DNA of 32,165 bases, taken from contig JBAUID010000032.1 of assembly GCA_049680625.1 (NCBI GenBank), positions 1 to 32,165 on the forward strand. Direction: 5' to 3'. Position 1 is the stretch's first letter. Each line of letters starts with the position of its first letter. This DNA comes from JAUIAI01 sp049680625 (GTDB lineage Bacteria; Pseudomonadota; Gammaproteobacteria; Burkholderiales; Burkholderiaceae_E). The notes under the pieces are model-generated. The model did not search any database and was not told where the DNA came from. It saw nothing but the letters and a program-made list of their open reading frames with translations. Of this stretch, positions 23,547-32,165 are shown one piece after another. A program made the translations under genes and the position numbers.

Positions 23547-24575
23547 ATGGCAACCACTAAATCCCAACCGACATCGGCCCGTAAAAGCCTCTGGCACCAT
23601 CAGGGCCCAGTAGTTTTTTCACCTCTTTTCGACTGGCCTACCCGACTTTGGGCCGGGTTCTCTGTACTGACCAGGCGCTGGCTGACGGTTTCCAGAAATA
23701 CCTTGTTTTTGCTGATCGCAATTGCGGCATATCACTTCTTGCTGCCGCCCATGTCGGAAATGGCAACCTTATCGGCGCAATGGATCGTGCCGCTGTTTAT
23801 CCGCAACGTGGCCCTGATGTTGCTGGTGGCGGGCGGCCTTCATGTCTATTTGTTTGTGATTCGCGGGCAGGGCAAGCAAACAAAGTTTGACCCGCGCGAG
23901 GACATGGAGAAAAGCAAGAAGTTCACCTTTGGTGGCCAGGTTCGCGACAACATGTTCTGGTGTATTGCCAGTGGTGTGACGATATGGTCGATGTACGAAG
24001 TGCTGTATTTGTGGGGCGCAGCGAACCTGATGATTCCAATGCTGGATTTTTCCAGTCATCCCGTTGTGTTTTTTGCCTGCTTTTTAGTCTGGTTATTAGT
24101 TATTCCACTGTGGACGTCAACACATTTTTATTTTATTCACCGGTTGTTGCACTGGCCGCCGCTGTTCCATAGTGTTCACAAGTTGCATCACCGAAATATT
24201 CACATCGGCCCGTGGTCGGGAATGTCGATGCATCCGGTTGAGCACCTTATTTACGTTTCGTCGGTGCTAGTGCATTTTGTAATCCCATCTCATCCGGTGA
24301 TTATGCTAACCCATTTGTATCTGCGTACATTAACGCCGGCGTTTTCGCATGCCGGCTTTCAACAACTGGTTGTAAAAGACAAAATTGTTACTGAGGCTGC
24401 AGATTTTCATCATCAGTTGCACCACAAGTACTTCGAGTGCAATTACGGTAACGTCGATGTTCCATGGGATCGATGGTTTGGATCGGTGCACGACGGATCC
24501 GACGCCGGCACGACCTTGGTTCAAGAGCGTCGACGGCGTATGTACCGCAATCGCAAGGCGATGTTGGCTGACTAG
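23547..24575 (+). CDS. Sterol desaturase/fatty acid hydroxylase superfamily membrane protein
   Basis: 342 residues with several hydrophobic segments (about 50-70, 80-105, 140-165, 168-190). The di-iron histidine boxes are all present: HFYFIHRLLH (HxxxH), HSVHKLHHRN (HxxHH) and HHQLHHKYFE (HxxHH). The order and spacing match this superfamily of membrane oxygenases that hydroxylate or desaturate lipids, sterols, carotenoids or alkyl ethers. The N-terminal leader of about 45 residues is hydrophilic. The substrate cannot be predicted from the sequence. Confidence 0.9.
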   Translation: MATTKSQPTSARKSLWHHQGPVVFSPLFDWPTRLWAGFSVLTRRWLTVSRNTLFLLIAIAAYHFLLPPMSEMATLSAQWIVPLFIRNVALMLLVAGGLHVYLFVIRGQGKQTKFDPREDMEKSKKFTFGGQVRDNMFWCIASGVTIWSMYEVLYLWGAANLMIPMLDFSSHPVVFFACFLVWLLVIPLWTSTHFYFIHRLLHWPPLFHSVHKLHHRNIHIGPWSGMSMHPVEHLIYVSSVLVHFVIPSHPVIMLTHLYLRTLTPAFSHAGFQQLVVKDKIVTEAADFHHQLHHKYFECNYGNVDVPWDRWFGSVHDGSDAGTTLVQERRRRMYRNRKAMLAD

Positions 24576-24617
24576 TGATTTTGGACCGGTGATCGCAGAC
24601 GCGCAGCCCGATAATAT

Positions 24618-25961
24618 TTAACGGGTCGGCTCAAACCACGGCGTGGTTCGCATACACAAGGACAGCCCAACACCTATTATCACCAGGCCAACCGCAACCC
24701 CTGCAAAAACGATAGTCAACGGCCACGAGAAATACACCGCGAGGCCACCAATCAGCGCAACAACAACAAAGCGAACGACGCCAACCAGAACCGGCAAAAA
24801 CATGCGCCCAGTCCCCTGGTTCGCAAAGTACAGGCTTTGACCGCCGGCAAAGACACCATATAACGGCCCGGCAATGGCCAGGTACAGCGCACCGATTGCG
24901 TAGGCACTGGCATCAGCGGTAAACAAGTTCAGCCATAGCGACGGTACTAAAGCGACCACCAGGCCAATCACGCTGACAAAGGCGAGGGTGAATCCGCCCC
25001 CCGTCCAGGCAATACGTCGGGCGCGGGCGAATTGCTGGGCACCAACATTCGCGCCAACCCCGACAGTTAACGCGCCACCAATGCCAAAAGCAATGGGTAC
25101 CAGCATCAATTCAAGCCGACTACCCAGGCCGTATCCGGCCAGTGCTTCGGTGCCGTAACGGGCCACGAAGCCGGTGACGGTAACAACGGTCAGCGCAATG
25201 GTGAAACTGTTGATCAGGCCAAGACCACCCACGCGCATGATGTCGGCAACCGGTTGCCAGCGCAGTGGCTCGGGGCGTAAGCGGATCGTCGCCCGGCCGC
25301 TTAGTAGGTGCAGCAACAAGTAAGCGCTGGCTAAACCCTGGCATACCACCAAGGCGGTTGCTGGGCCCACCACACCCAGGGACGGGAAAGGCCCCCAGCC
25401 CAGGGTGAGAGCGCCGGACAGCCCAACCTGTGCTGCGCCGCTGACAACCACGGCTCTGGCCGGGGTAATTGTATCGCCGGTGCCGCGCAAAATGGCTGAC
25501 AACACCCACACCATCACCACTGTGATGGCACCTCCAAACGCGATGTGGGCGTAGCGCACCGCACCGTCCAGTACGCCGGTGTCGCTGACAAGCAATGAGA
25601 AGACCGGCCGGGCCATTACCCCGAGAATCATCATAAAAATCAAAGCCAGCACAATGCCGATCAGCAAACCATGCCAGGCATTGGACTGGGCTGCCGCTGA
25701 ATCGGCGCGGCCCAGGGCGCGTGACACCGCGGAGGTGACACCACCACCAATGGCCCCGCCCGATGTCATGATCATCAGGGTTTGCAATGGAAAAACCACG
25801 GCCAGACTGGCCAGCGCCACCGTACCGAGATGACCAACATACCAGGCGTCAGCAAAAGTGGATGCCGTGGTCATGATGGTGGCCGCAACATTGGGCGCCG
25901 CGAGTCGGAGCAGCATGCCGCCAATAGGCGCGTGGAGGAGTTGTTGTACGGGTTGTTGCAC
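24618..25961 (-). CDS. MATE family efflux transporter
   Basis: 447 residues with about 12 hydrophobic segments, the MATE length. The N-terminal lobe starts with IGGMLLRLAAPNVAATIMTTASTFADAWYVGHLG, the well-conserved first helix pair of MATE proteins, and the repeat is echoed in the second lobe near GLGLINSFTIALTVVTVTGFVARYGTEALAGYGLG. It begins with GTG 25961; no clear ribosome site. MATE proteins export cationic drugs or metabolites in exchange for H+ or Na+. It converges with the hydroxylase gene and is divergent from the CmcJ-like gene, so export of a small product is possible but unproven. Confidence 0.92.
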   Translation of the reverse strand: MQQPVQQLLHAPIGGMLLRLAAPNVAATIMTTASTFADAWYVGHLGTVALASLAVVFPLQTLMIMTSGGAIGGGVTSAVSRALGRADSAAAQSNAWHGLLIGIVLALIFMMILGVMARPVFSLLVSDTGVLDGAVRYAHIAFGGAITVVMVWVLSAILRGTGDTITPARAVVVSGAAQVGLSGALTLGWGPFPSLGVVGPATALVVCQGLASAYLLLHLLSGRATIRLRPEPLRWQPVADIMRVGGLGLINSFTIALTVVTVTGFVARYGTEALAGYGLGSRLELMLVPIAFGIGGALTVGVGANVGAQQFARARRIAWTGGGFTLAFVSVIGLVVALVPSLWLNLFTADASAYAIGALYLAIAGPLYGVFAGGQSLYFANQGTGRMFLPVLVGVVRFVVVALIGGLAVYFSWPLTIVFAGVAVGLVIIGVGLSLCMRTTPWFEPTR

Positions 25962-26075
25962 GAATTATTTGACCGGAAAAAGCAGAACGACTAAACCAAC
26001 CGTAAGACGGGTTACGTAGTCTACGCTGTCGGGCGATGCAATAATGGCGTGCATAACCAAACGGAGCAGCATCCC
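25962..26075. promoter_or_regulatory. Divergent promoter gap, MATE / CmcJ-like
   Basis: About 110 bp separating two divergent starts. GGAG at 26063-26066 is the ribosome site of the CmcJ-like gene. No clear operator symmetry is seen. Confidence 0.3.
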
Positions 26076-27059
26076 ATGGCAGATCACGAGGCCCATCGAG
26101 GCCGGCTCAACTACATGGCTGACGAAGTAAAAGCCTCACTGTATCGCAACGGAAAAGTCTTAACCCGACGTGATCCTGATGGCAGCGACAGCCCGATTGA
26201 GGGCTTGATCGTCGAAAAGGCCGATGTTCATGTGCAAAACGCCCGGTTGGCTGCTGATGCCGGTATGTGCACCGTCTTAAAAAACGGTTTTGAACTGATC
26301 GCCAGCCCGATGCCCGAACCAACCCCCGATTTCCTGGCTCACGCCGCGGTGATTCGCGATTACTACCCGGACTGTGAACGTATCGTGCGCAAAGCCACCG
26401 GCGCCAGCCTGGTGCGTGCCTTTGATCACAATGTTCGCTCTGCTGCGGGCAAGAAAGACAAGACCCGTATCAAAGGTGGACAGCAAGTGCAGGGCCCGGC
26501 CCACATGGTGCATGGCGACTACACGCTGACCAGCGCGCCACAACGGCTGCGTGACCTGACTCAGCCGCCAGGGGAAAACGATACCCTGCGCGCCGTGTTG
26601 GGTGACAGCGAGTCGTTGCTCGATCCAGATCAAATCGAGCAAGTGCTGTCTGGTGGACACTTTGCCATTATCAATGTCTGGCGAAATATTGCCGCTGAGC
26701 CGGTTCAAACCCATCCGCTGGCCTTGTGTGACGGTCAGAGTGTGGCGCCGCAAGATCTGGTGGTTTTCGAAATTCACTATCAAGACAGGGTGGGTGAAAA
26801 TTATTTTGCACGGATATCACCGGAGCATCGCTGGTTTTACTTTCCGCAGCTGACCCGTGACGAGGCCTTGCTGATCAAACAATGGGATTCGCGCGGCACA
26901 CTGGCAAAATCTGCTGGCAACGCCGCGGACAGCTCCGATCCGGACGCGCCGTGCACGTTTAGTTTTCACACCGCGTTTCGCGATCCGGACACACCAGAGG
27001 ATGCGCCGAGCCGGTGGAGTATTGAGGTGCGCTGCGTGGCGGTTTTTGAAGGCATGTGA
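26076..27059 (+). CDS. CmcJ/NvfI (AsaB-like) family oxidoreductase
   Basis: 327 residues from ATG 26076, preceded by GGAG at 26063-26066; the earlier GTG 26049 is less likely. The motifs of this family are present: HGDYT (a His-x-Asp metal pair), IINVWRNI, WFYFPQLTRDEALLIKQWDS, CTFSFHTAFRDP and the C-terminal RWSIEVRCVAVFE. The family is best known from fungal secondary metabolism and cephamycin clusters as an oxygenase-like fold related to Fe(II)/2-oxoglutarate enzymes. In bacteria its substrates are mostly unknown. The neighbouring MATE exporter is divergent, with an 87-114 bp promoter gap. Confidence 0.85.
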   Translation: MADHEAHRGRLNYMADEVKASLYRNGKVLTRRDPDGSDSPIEGLIVEKADVHVQNARLAADAGMCTVLKNGFELIASPMPEPTPDFLAHAAVIRDYYPDCERIVRKATGASLVRAFDHNVRSAAGKKDKTRIKGGQQVQGPAHMVHGDYTLTSAPQRLRDLTQPPGENDTLRAVLGDSESLLDPDQIEQVLSGGHFAIINVWRNIAAEPVQTHPLALCDGQSVAPQDLVVFEIHYQDRVGENYFARISPEHRWFYFPQLTRDEALLIKQWDSRGTLAKSAGNAADSSDPDAPCTFSFHTAFRDPDTPEDAPSRWSIEVRCVAVFEGM

Positions 27060-27165
27060 ACATAACTAGTCCAAACGTCTGCGTCGCACATATCACTTCT
27101 GACCGACGGAGAACTAGCCTTTAGGATGATGGGCTCATTGGCGCCACGGCTTGACACTGTGGCGT
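27060..27165. promoter_or_regulatory. Gap before the RHS gene
   Basis: A 106-bp gap that should hold the RHS promoter. TTGACA at 27151-27156 looks like a -35 element but lies only 10 nt before the start codon, so it cannot serve this start. No terminator is visible. Confidence 0.25.
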
Positions 27166-30100
27166 ATGAAAACGTCACGACACAGTTGTTACCGCCCGGC
27201 CGGTGTTATCACGCTGGCCTTGTTGCTTGTCTTAGTGCTTGTTCTAACGCTCGTGTCGCCGGCTGGCGCCCAGCAATGCGCGGTTGGCGGCGATAACCGC
27301 GCCCAGCCGCAGCCGGCCAGCCGCTGCAATCCCCAGGCAGCGCCCGCCAGCCATCCCAATGCCGAGCCAACCACGGGAAGCGGGTTATCCATCGACCTGG
27401 TCAGCGGCAACAAATACCTGGAGCAAACCGACGCGGTCTGGCCTGGCGGCCTGGTGCTGCGCCGCCACTACAACAGCCGGAATCAATTCGCCCAATCCAT
27501 GGGGCCGGGCTGGCGTCATGGTTTTGATACGGTGCTTGCCCTGAGAAAAGTCGACCATGGCTGGGAAGCGCAGGTGATACAGGCTGATGGACGACGAATT
27601 GTGTTTCGCGAACAGACGGCTCAGGCAAGGCCGGACAACAATAACCTCCTGGTGCCATCAAACCCTTTGTATGGGTCGATTCAGGTTCAAGCCGAAGTGT
27701 CGGTCGACCGACGCTTTCGTTGGCGCTGGCGTGATGGGTCGTCGTTCTACTTCTCCGATCGCGGTCAATTGACCGCAACCGAGCGCAGCACCGGCGACCG
27801 GCTGTATCTGCATTACGAACAAATCAGCCACGCCGCGGGCTCGCGTGGTGTCTCAGCAAAGCACGTTAATACCGGGGGGCTGCAGTCATCCGATCGATCA
27901 CTGTCGAGGTTACAACGGGTCACCAATCGTTACGGACAACAATTCGTTTTTCAATATAACCCGCTGGGTTTGCTGACCCGGGTGACGCTGCCGGACCAGT
28001 CGTACTGGGAATACCGGTATGACGCTAACCAGGTGTTAGGCGCGGTCTGGCGCAAACTAATCAAGCGCTGGTCGTTCGATTACGATGATGACCAGTTTTC
28101 CGCACTGACGGCGGTCCGCGATCAGCACGGCACGGTAAAAGGTTTGTATCGTTATGCCAACGGACGTGCGGTTTATTCTTCCGCAACCGGTCAGCCAGAC
28201 GATCCTTTGGCGATTTCGGTCCAATACAAGATTCCCACAAAATCAACTCAAACCGGGGTCAGTATTGTTGCAGACGCTAACCTGCGGAAAACAAGCTACA
28301 AGTGGCGTTACGACGCGCGGCGCCAGGAACGGCAGCTGCTTTCATCACTTGGCCCGGGGTGCCGGGTATGCCCGTCTGCCAATCTTGTGCGACACTACGA
28401 CAACAAAGGACGGCCGGTGGCGTTGCAGCGCCACGATGGCAAATTTTTGCGCCGCTGGCACTACGATGCAGTGGGCCGGCTCAGCAAAATTACATCACCG
28501 AATCAATACGGTGAAATGTCGACTCACCATTTCGACTACGATGGGTTGCGCTTTGATGCACAAGTCATCCGAATACGTCGAGCTTCGATTGCCCCAGGAA
28601 AGTTTCATGTTGTCACGCTTGGCTACAACAACCTCGGGCAAATCGAAACCATCACCGAAACCGGCTACGGCCCGGTTGTGTCAAGCCTGCGCTCGGCCGC
28701 CATAAAACGAGGCATTCGTCCCTGGCAGGCGACAAAATGGCAGCATATTCGTCGTCAAACCAACTACACCTATGTTCAAACAGGGGCGGCCCAGGGTTTG
28801 GTAGCCGCAGTCGATGGCCCTTTGCCTGGTGCCGACGATACAACGCAGATGTTTTATGACAACGCGGGTCGATTGCAACAAGTAGCCGGCCCCGGTGGCA
28901 TGTCGATGCGTTACAAGTACGACCGCGATGGCTACGTGTCTGCCCGGGTTTCAGATAACGGGTCTCATTGGCAAATCAAGCGAAACCCTGATGGAACTGA
29001 CGTTCAGGTGTTGCATCGTGGCGTGACAATCCAGGAGCAGTTCGACGAAGCAGGCAGGTTAACAACGCGACTGTCTTCCAATCAGCCGGCGATACGATTG
29101 CAATGGTCCGCGATTGGCGATCTGAAAAGAATCAGCAACGACAACGGGCAATGGTTAACCCACGAGACATTGGGGTTAGCGCCCGACCGGCTTATTGCAC
29201 TTAACAAACTGGTTCGAAACCAGCCGCAGTTCGACCCAGTTATCACCACGGCCGCCGGCGCAGTGATCACCCGCCAGAGACCCAAGTCAAATGAAGTTGA
29301 GCGCCGGGTCGTTGACGACTTTAATCGCGTTGTAGCGATTGTTGATTCCGCCCGCGGTGTTCAGCGGAACCTGTTTGATCAGGCCGACCGCCTCGTCGCC
29401 AGCGCTGTTTATGCCAATGGGCAGCAACAACCGTCCCGGACGCTGTATCGTTACGACAAACGGGGCAATCTGGCCGGCATGGCTGACGCAGACGGCTCGT
29501 TGATGCAGAACATCTATGACAATGGCCGCTTGCGACTGCAGCGCCAGCGCTTTCAGACCCTGCACTTCTCCGAAGAGCCAACAACATTGAATCATCGGTG
29601 GGCTGTTAACTATCATGATCCGGTATCAGGGATGGGGTTCACCAAACCGCTCGAATTTTCGAGAATTTACGACCAATCCGGACGGCTTCATCAGCGGCAA
29701 TTGCCTGGAGGCTGGGAAATTCAATACACCTGGACCAAATCGAATCGCCTCGAGTCGGTGTCATTGCACTCCCCAAAAGGCGTGGTCACGACACTGGCTG
29801 AAAAATTGCAATGGTTGCCGTTTACCAATGGACAGCGGGGGTTGCTATTTGCGCAATATGGCAACGGAACCCACCAGAAAATTGATCACGATAGCCGGCT
29901 TCGGGTGCACAAAGTGTCGAACGGATCCGGTATGCCCACCCAAACGTTGTCTTATGACAGCGGGGGACGAACCGTGTCACAACAGATTGACACCGAGGCC
30001 ACAAACTATCGCTATGACGCACGCAATCGAATGGTTGGCTGGCAAATTCAGGCCGGGCCCAAGAAGGCAAACAACCGCGCGCAGGTTCAAGAACCAGGCG

Positions 30101-31614
30101 TTCATTCCAAGCCAAGATGGGCTACCGACGGCGACGGTCGTGTTCGCCTGAGTCGAAATTCCACAGGGCTAGTCACACGCTATTTGTACAACATGCAGCG
30201 CGAACGCATCGGCAAGATTATGGTTGGTGATCCGTCGCGCAGCCGTTGGTTTATATACGAGCAGCGACGGGTATTTATGCAAACCAGTGCCGGCGGGCAA
30301 CCATTGGTTGCCTTTCTTTATCTGGATGGACGCCCGTTTGCGATGTTGCGGTTTGATGCCAGGGGTGCAATCACCCCATACTGGGTTCATACCGACCATC
30401 GCGGCTTGCCGCTGGCCGTGTCAGATGAAAACGGTCGTAACGTATGGAACGAAAGCTTCGGCCCCTATGGGGCGCCGATGGTAAAAACCCCGGAGTTACA
30501 ACCCCTGGGATTACAACCAATTAGCCATCAGGTGGCCAAAATGTCCACGGGGCTGCGCGGTGCAATAGACGACTTCATGCCGTTGCGACTACCCGGACAG
30601 TACTTTGATACTGACACCGGGCTGCATGATAACTATCAGCGAAGCTACAACCCAGCCACCGGGAAATATCTTGGTCCCGACCCGCTTGGGCTACGGGCGG
30701 GCGCAGACAGATATCGATACGCGGCGCAATCACCAATGGATACAACCGATCCGCTGGGGTTGTATGAGATTGATGTTCACTACTACATGACGTACTTTCT
30801 GGCGCGGATGGCCGGTATTAGTCATACCGATGCAAACGTTATCGCACATGCGACGCAGGGGATTGATGATAATCCGCAGACTCAACCAATTGACTACGAT
30901 TCAGAAGGAAACATCAGGCCTTTAACGCCATTGGTTAACCAGGAGCGTTTGCTGGCGTATCACTTTGTGCTGCATTACCGAATTGGCCCGGTTGTCGTTC
31001 CGCAACCTTCACTGAGCACCGCCAATCCTCAAAGCCCGCAGTTGGACAATCTGATGCGTTCAATATCAACCGCGACAAACGGGTGTACACAAATGCAGTT
31101 GCTCGGCGAGATGCTGCACGCATATGAAGACACCTACGCGCATCGCGATGCACTAAATATGCCCTTCGACCCTGTTGTCTACGGTTTGGGTATTGGGCAT
31201 GGTTTGGCTGGCCATTATCCAGACCATACCTACAACTCGCCACCGTTTTGGTTCGTCAACGAAAGCCGTACCTGGCAAATGGAGCAGGATACCTATCAGC
31301 GTCTCCTCGAATTTGGTGATTCAAATGCGGCTATTCCGATTGAACAGTTTGAAGAAGTATTAAGAGCATTTAACAGTACGCGGGAAAACGATTCAACAGG
31401 ATTCGCACAAAAGCTTGCGCTGCTAGATCACTTTATGCGGGATAATGGGATTATGGTTGATACTCAGTTTGGACCAAGGCCCGCGCAGTTTCAGCCTGCT
31501 GGTTCTAGGCCGGCGACAGTTGTATACGTAGAAGAAGATGCAATACGGAATCGCGCCAACAATTTATGCGGTCAAAGTTACAACGCAACTGGAATAATTG
31601 CGCCGAGGTGTTAG
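27166..31614 (+). CDS. Sec-exported RHS-repeat polymorphic toxin with zinc phospholipase C-like C-terminal domain
   Basis: 1482 residues from ATG 27166, followed by a long signal peptide (hydrophobic core ITLALLLVLVLVLTLVSPAGA). A DUF6531-type segment comes first (SIDLVSGNKYLEQTDAVWPGGLVLRRHYNS, near 70-95). Then comes a YD/RHS repeat shell (YDAVGRLSKI, YDNAGRLQQV, YDKRGNLAGM, YDSGGRTVSQ) and the RHS core end (YFDTDTGLHDNYQRSYN; GPDPLGLRAGADRYRYAAQSPMDTTDPLGLYE) at about 1147-1200. The last 280 residues differ: H1205 (DVHYYMTYFLA), H1228 with D1234-D1235 (AHATQGIDDN), H1318-x3-D1322 and H1326 (MLHAYEDTYAH), and H1345/H1350/D1353 (GHGLAGHYPDH). This spacing resembles zinc PLC/S1-P1 and DUF6765 hydrolases. 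The tip is AT-richer than the shell, as expected for exchangeable toxin tips. Confidence 0.88.
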   Translation: MKTSRHSCYRPAGVITLALLLVLVLVLTLVSPAGAQQCAVGGDNRAQPQPASRCNPQAAPASHPNAEPTTGSGLSIDLVSGNKYLEQTDAVWPGGLVLRRHYNSRNQFAQSMGPGWRHGFDTVLALRKVDHGWEAQVIQADGRRIVFREQTAQARPDNNNLLVPSNPLYGSIQVQAEVSVDRRFRWRWRDGSSFYFSDRGQLTATERSTGDRLYLHYEQISHAAGSRGVSAKHVNTGGLQSSDRSLSRLQRVTNRYGQQFVFQYNPLGLLTRVTLPDQSYWEYRYDANQVLGAVWRKLIKRWSFDYDDDQFSALTAVRDQHGTVKGLYRYANGRAVYSSATGQPDDPLAISVQYKIPTKSTQTGVSIVADANLRKTSYKWRYDARRQERQLLSSLGPGCRVCPSANLVRHYDNKGRPVALQRHDGKFLRRWHYDAVGRLSKITSPNQYGEMSTHHFDYDGLRFDAQVIRIRRASIAPGKFHVVTLGYNNLGQIETITETGYGPVVSSLRSAAIKRGIRPWQATKWQHIRRQTNYTYVQTGAAQGLVAAVDGPLPGADDTTQMFYDNAGRLQQVAGPGGMSMRYKYDRDGYVSARVSDNGSHWQIKRNPDGTDVQVLHRGVTIQEQFDEAGRLTTRLSSNQPAIRLQWSAIGDLKRISNDNGQWLTHETLGLAPDRLIALNKLVRNQPQFDPVITTAAGAVITRQRPKSNEVERRVVDDFNRVVAIVDSARGVQRNLFDQADRLVASAVYANGQQQPSRTLYRYDKRGNLAGMADADGSLMQNIYDNGRLRLQRQRFQTLHFSEEPTTLNHRWAVNYHDPVSGMGFTKPLEFSRIYDQSGRLHQRQLPGGWEIQYTWTKSNRLESVSLHSPKGVVTTLAEKLQWLPFTNGQRGLLFAQYGNGTHQKIDHDSRLRVHKVSNGSGMPTQTLSYDSGGRTVSQQIDTEATNYRYDARNRMVGWQIQAGPKKANNRAQVQEPGVHSKPRWATDGDGRVRLSRNSTGLVTRYLYNMQRERIGKIMVGDPSRSRWFIYEQRRVFMQTSAGGQPLVAFLYLDGRPFAMLRFDARGAITPYWVHTDHRGLPLAVSDENGRNVWNESFGPYGAPMVKTPELQPLGLQPISHQVAKMSTGLRGAIDDFMPLRLPGQYFDTDTGLHDNYQRSYNPATGKYLGPDPLGLRAGADRYRYAAQSPMDTTDPLGLYEIDVHYYMTYFLARMAGISHTDANVIAHATQGIDDNPQTQPIDYDSEGNIRPLTPLVNQERLLAYHFVLHYRIGPVVVPQPSLSTANPQSPQLDNLMRSISTATNGCTQMQLLGEMLHAYEDTYAHRDALNMPFDPVVYGLGIGHGLAGHYPDHTYNSPPFWFVNESRTWQMEQDTYQRLLEFGDSNAAIPIEQFEEVLRAFNSTRENDSTGFAQKLALLDHFMRDNGIMVDTQFGPRPAQFQPAGSRPATVVYVEEDAIRNRANNLCGQSYNATGIIAPRC

Positions 31615-32165
31615 TGTTAAAGATGTCCGTCTTTTCTGGGCTTGCCATTTGGTTTACAGCGAGTGTAGTCGGCTCCGCCACATTGGGCTCAGAGCGAGAG
31701 CCTTGTCGATCGTTAAAAATAATTAATGAAGACGTTCGGCCAACGATCTTGGCAATTAGAGCCCCCGGAAACTATTGCCTCAATAGAAACGTATTGCAGA
31801 AGCGCGTTTCAAAAAACCAAAGAGTTAACTATGGCGGTGGGTTTTTCATTGCGTCAATTGGATCCAATATATCGATAGATATGCTCTCGAATTCGATAGT
31901 TAGTCACTACGTTTCTAGGCATGGAAAAGGGGAGGGAGGCTTCGGTGCTAGCTTCGGCCCACCGAACACGGTCGGTCAATACTACCCGCCAAAAAACGTC
32001 CGTTTAATGAACGGAGAGATCTCCCTTGCGGGAATTAGCGAAGGGGTGAAGATTCCAGACCTGGCATCTAATATTAGTTTGAACCAAGACTTCGTTACGC
32101 CATTTTGGGAGCTTGGTTCGAAGAAAAAAGTTCTTCAGCGATCTGAATTTGAAGCGGGAGTTTCG
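31614..32165 (+). CDS. Exported, AT-rich gene downstream of the RHS toxin (possible beta-helix protein or immunity partner); partial at right edge
   Basis: An open frame of 184 codons reaches the window end. GTG 31614 shares one base with the RHS stop (TAG/GTG) and ATG 31623 is the alternative; a weak AGGTG lies upstream. The N-terminus is a short signal peptide (LKMSVFSGLAIWFTASVVGSA). Afterwards GNYCLNRNV, ISIDMLSNSIV and VRLMNGEISLAGISEGVKIP resemble turns of a parallel beta-helix, as in pectate-lyase-like proteins. GC falls to roughly 40-45% here, against mid-50s or more elsewhere. Its position fits an immunity protein for a periplasmic toxin tip, but the end of the gene is missing and no immunity family is recognised. 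Confidence 0.7.
   Translation, partial: MLKMSVFSGLAIWFTASVVGSATLGSEREPCRSLKIINEDVRPTILAIRAPGNYCLNRNVLQKRVSKNQRVNYGGGFFIASIGSNISIDMLSNSIVSHYVSRHGKGEGGFGASFGPPNTVGQYYPPKNVRLMNGEISLAGISEGVKIPDLASNISLNQDFVTPFWELGSKKKVLQRSEFEAGVS

Noticed and set aside
27151..27156. TTGACA as a -35 promoter element of the RHS gene
   Set aside because: Only 10 nt upstream of the start codon, leaving no space for a -10 element and leader.
1..32165. CRISPR arrays, tRNA/rRNA genes, insertion sequences, integrases, prophage genes
   Set aside because: Looked for by eye on both strands; none with convincing repeats, cloverleaf or transposase/integrase motifs.

Overview
The window looks like a chromosomal segment of a heterotrophic Gram-negative bacterium, most likely a (marine-type) gammaproteobacterium. 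The grounds are lipoproteins with proteobacterial lipoboxes, a CXXCH haem motif on an exported protein, ECF42-type sigma factor/YciI, ChaC, MATE and RHS genes, and an estimated GC content in the mid-to-upper 50s %. The genus cannot be fixed from the sequence alone. No tRNA, rRNA, CRISPR array, transposase or integrase was seen.

Layout: (1) 1-1483, minus strand: the N-terminal 494 residues of an exported lipoprotein that combines a Pro-Thr hexamer-repeat linker, an unrecognised domain, an isolated CAVCH haem-attachment motif in a second Pro-rich linker, and the start of a PQQ-type sugar dehydrogenase (GSDH) propeller; it runs off the left edge. (2) 1779-7147: SRPBCC/GyrI fusion, Gfo/Idh/MocA oxidoreductase, a small exported alpha/beta-barrel protein behind a 22-bp perfect inverted repeat, amidase, VOC protein, and an AraC regulator. 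(3) 7307-12825: a catabolic-looking set (Rieske oxygenase, PDC-hydrolase-like amidohydrolase, nitroreductase, GST, alpha/beta hydrolase, and a ModA-like binding protein without a signal peptide). (4) 12886-16644: a phosphonoacetaldehyde hydrolase relic with an internal deletion, an EthD-like small protein, a PhoD-like lipoprotein, and an ECF42-type YciI/sigma factor pair. (5) 16785-21335: TPP-dependent enzyme, ChaC-type gamma-glutamylcyclotransferase, membrane-anchored retropepsin and GMC oxidoreductase on one strand; the ChaC/retropepsin junction contains a 17-bp tandem duplication that creates two six-codon minicistrons. (6) 21402-27059: patatin, LRR lipoprotein, sterol-desaturase-family hydroxylase, MATE exporter, CmcJ/NvfI-like oxidoreductase. 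(7) 27166-32165: a Sec-exported RHS protein whose C-terminal tip is a putative zinc phospholipase C/DUF6765-like domain, followed immediately by an AT-rich exported gene that runs off the right edge.

How it fits together: most genes are single enzymes of peripheral catabolism or detoxification, each with little operon structure. The most system-like elements are the RHS toxin tip with its candidate partner, the lipoprotein at the left edge with a possible haem/PQQ electron path, the ECF42 pair, and the strongly symmetric operator/hairpin upstream of the small exported protein at 4004-4396. Short tandem duplications (7-17 bp) recur in the intergenic regions. Function assignments rest on motif recognition by eye; no searches were run.
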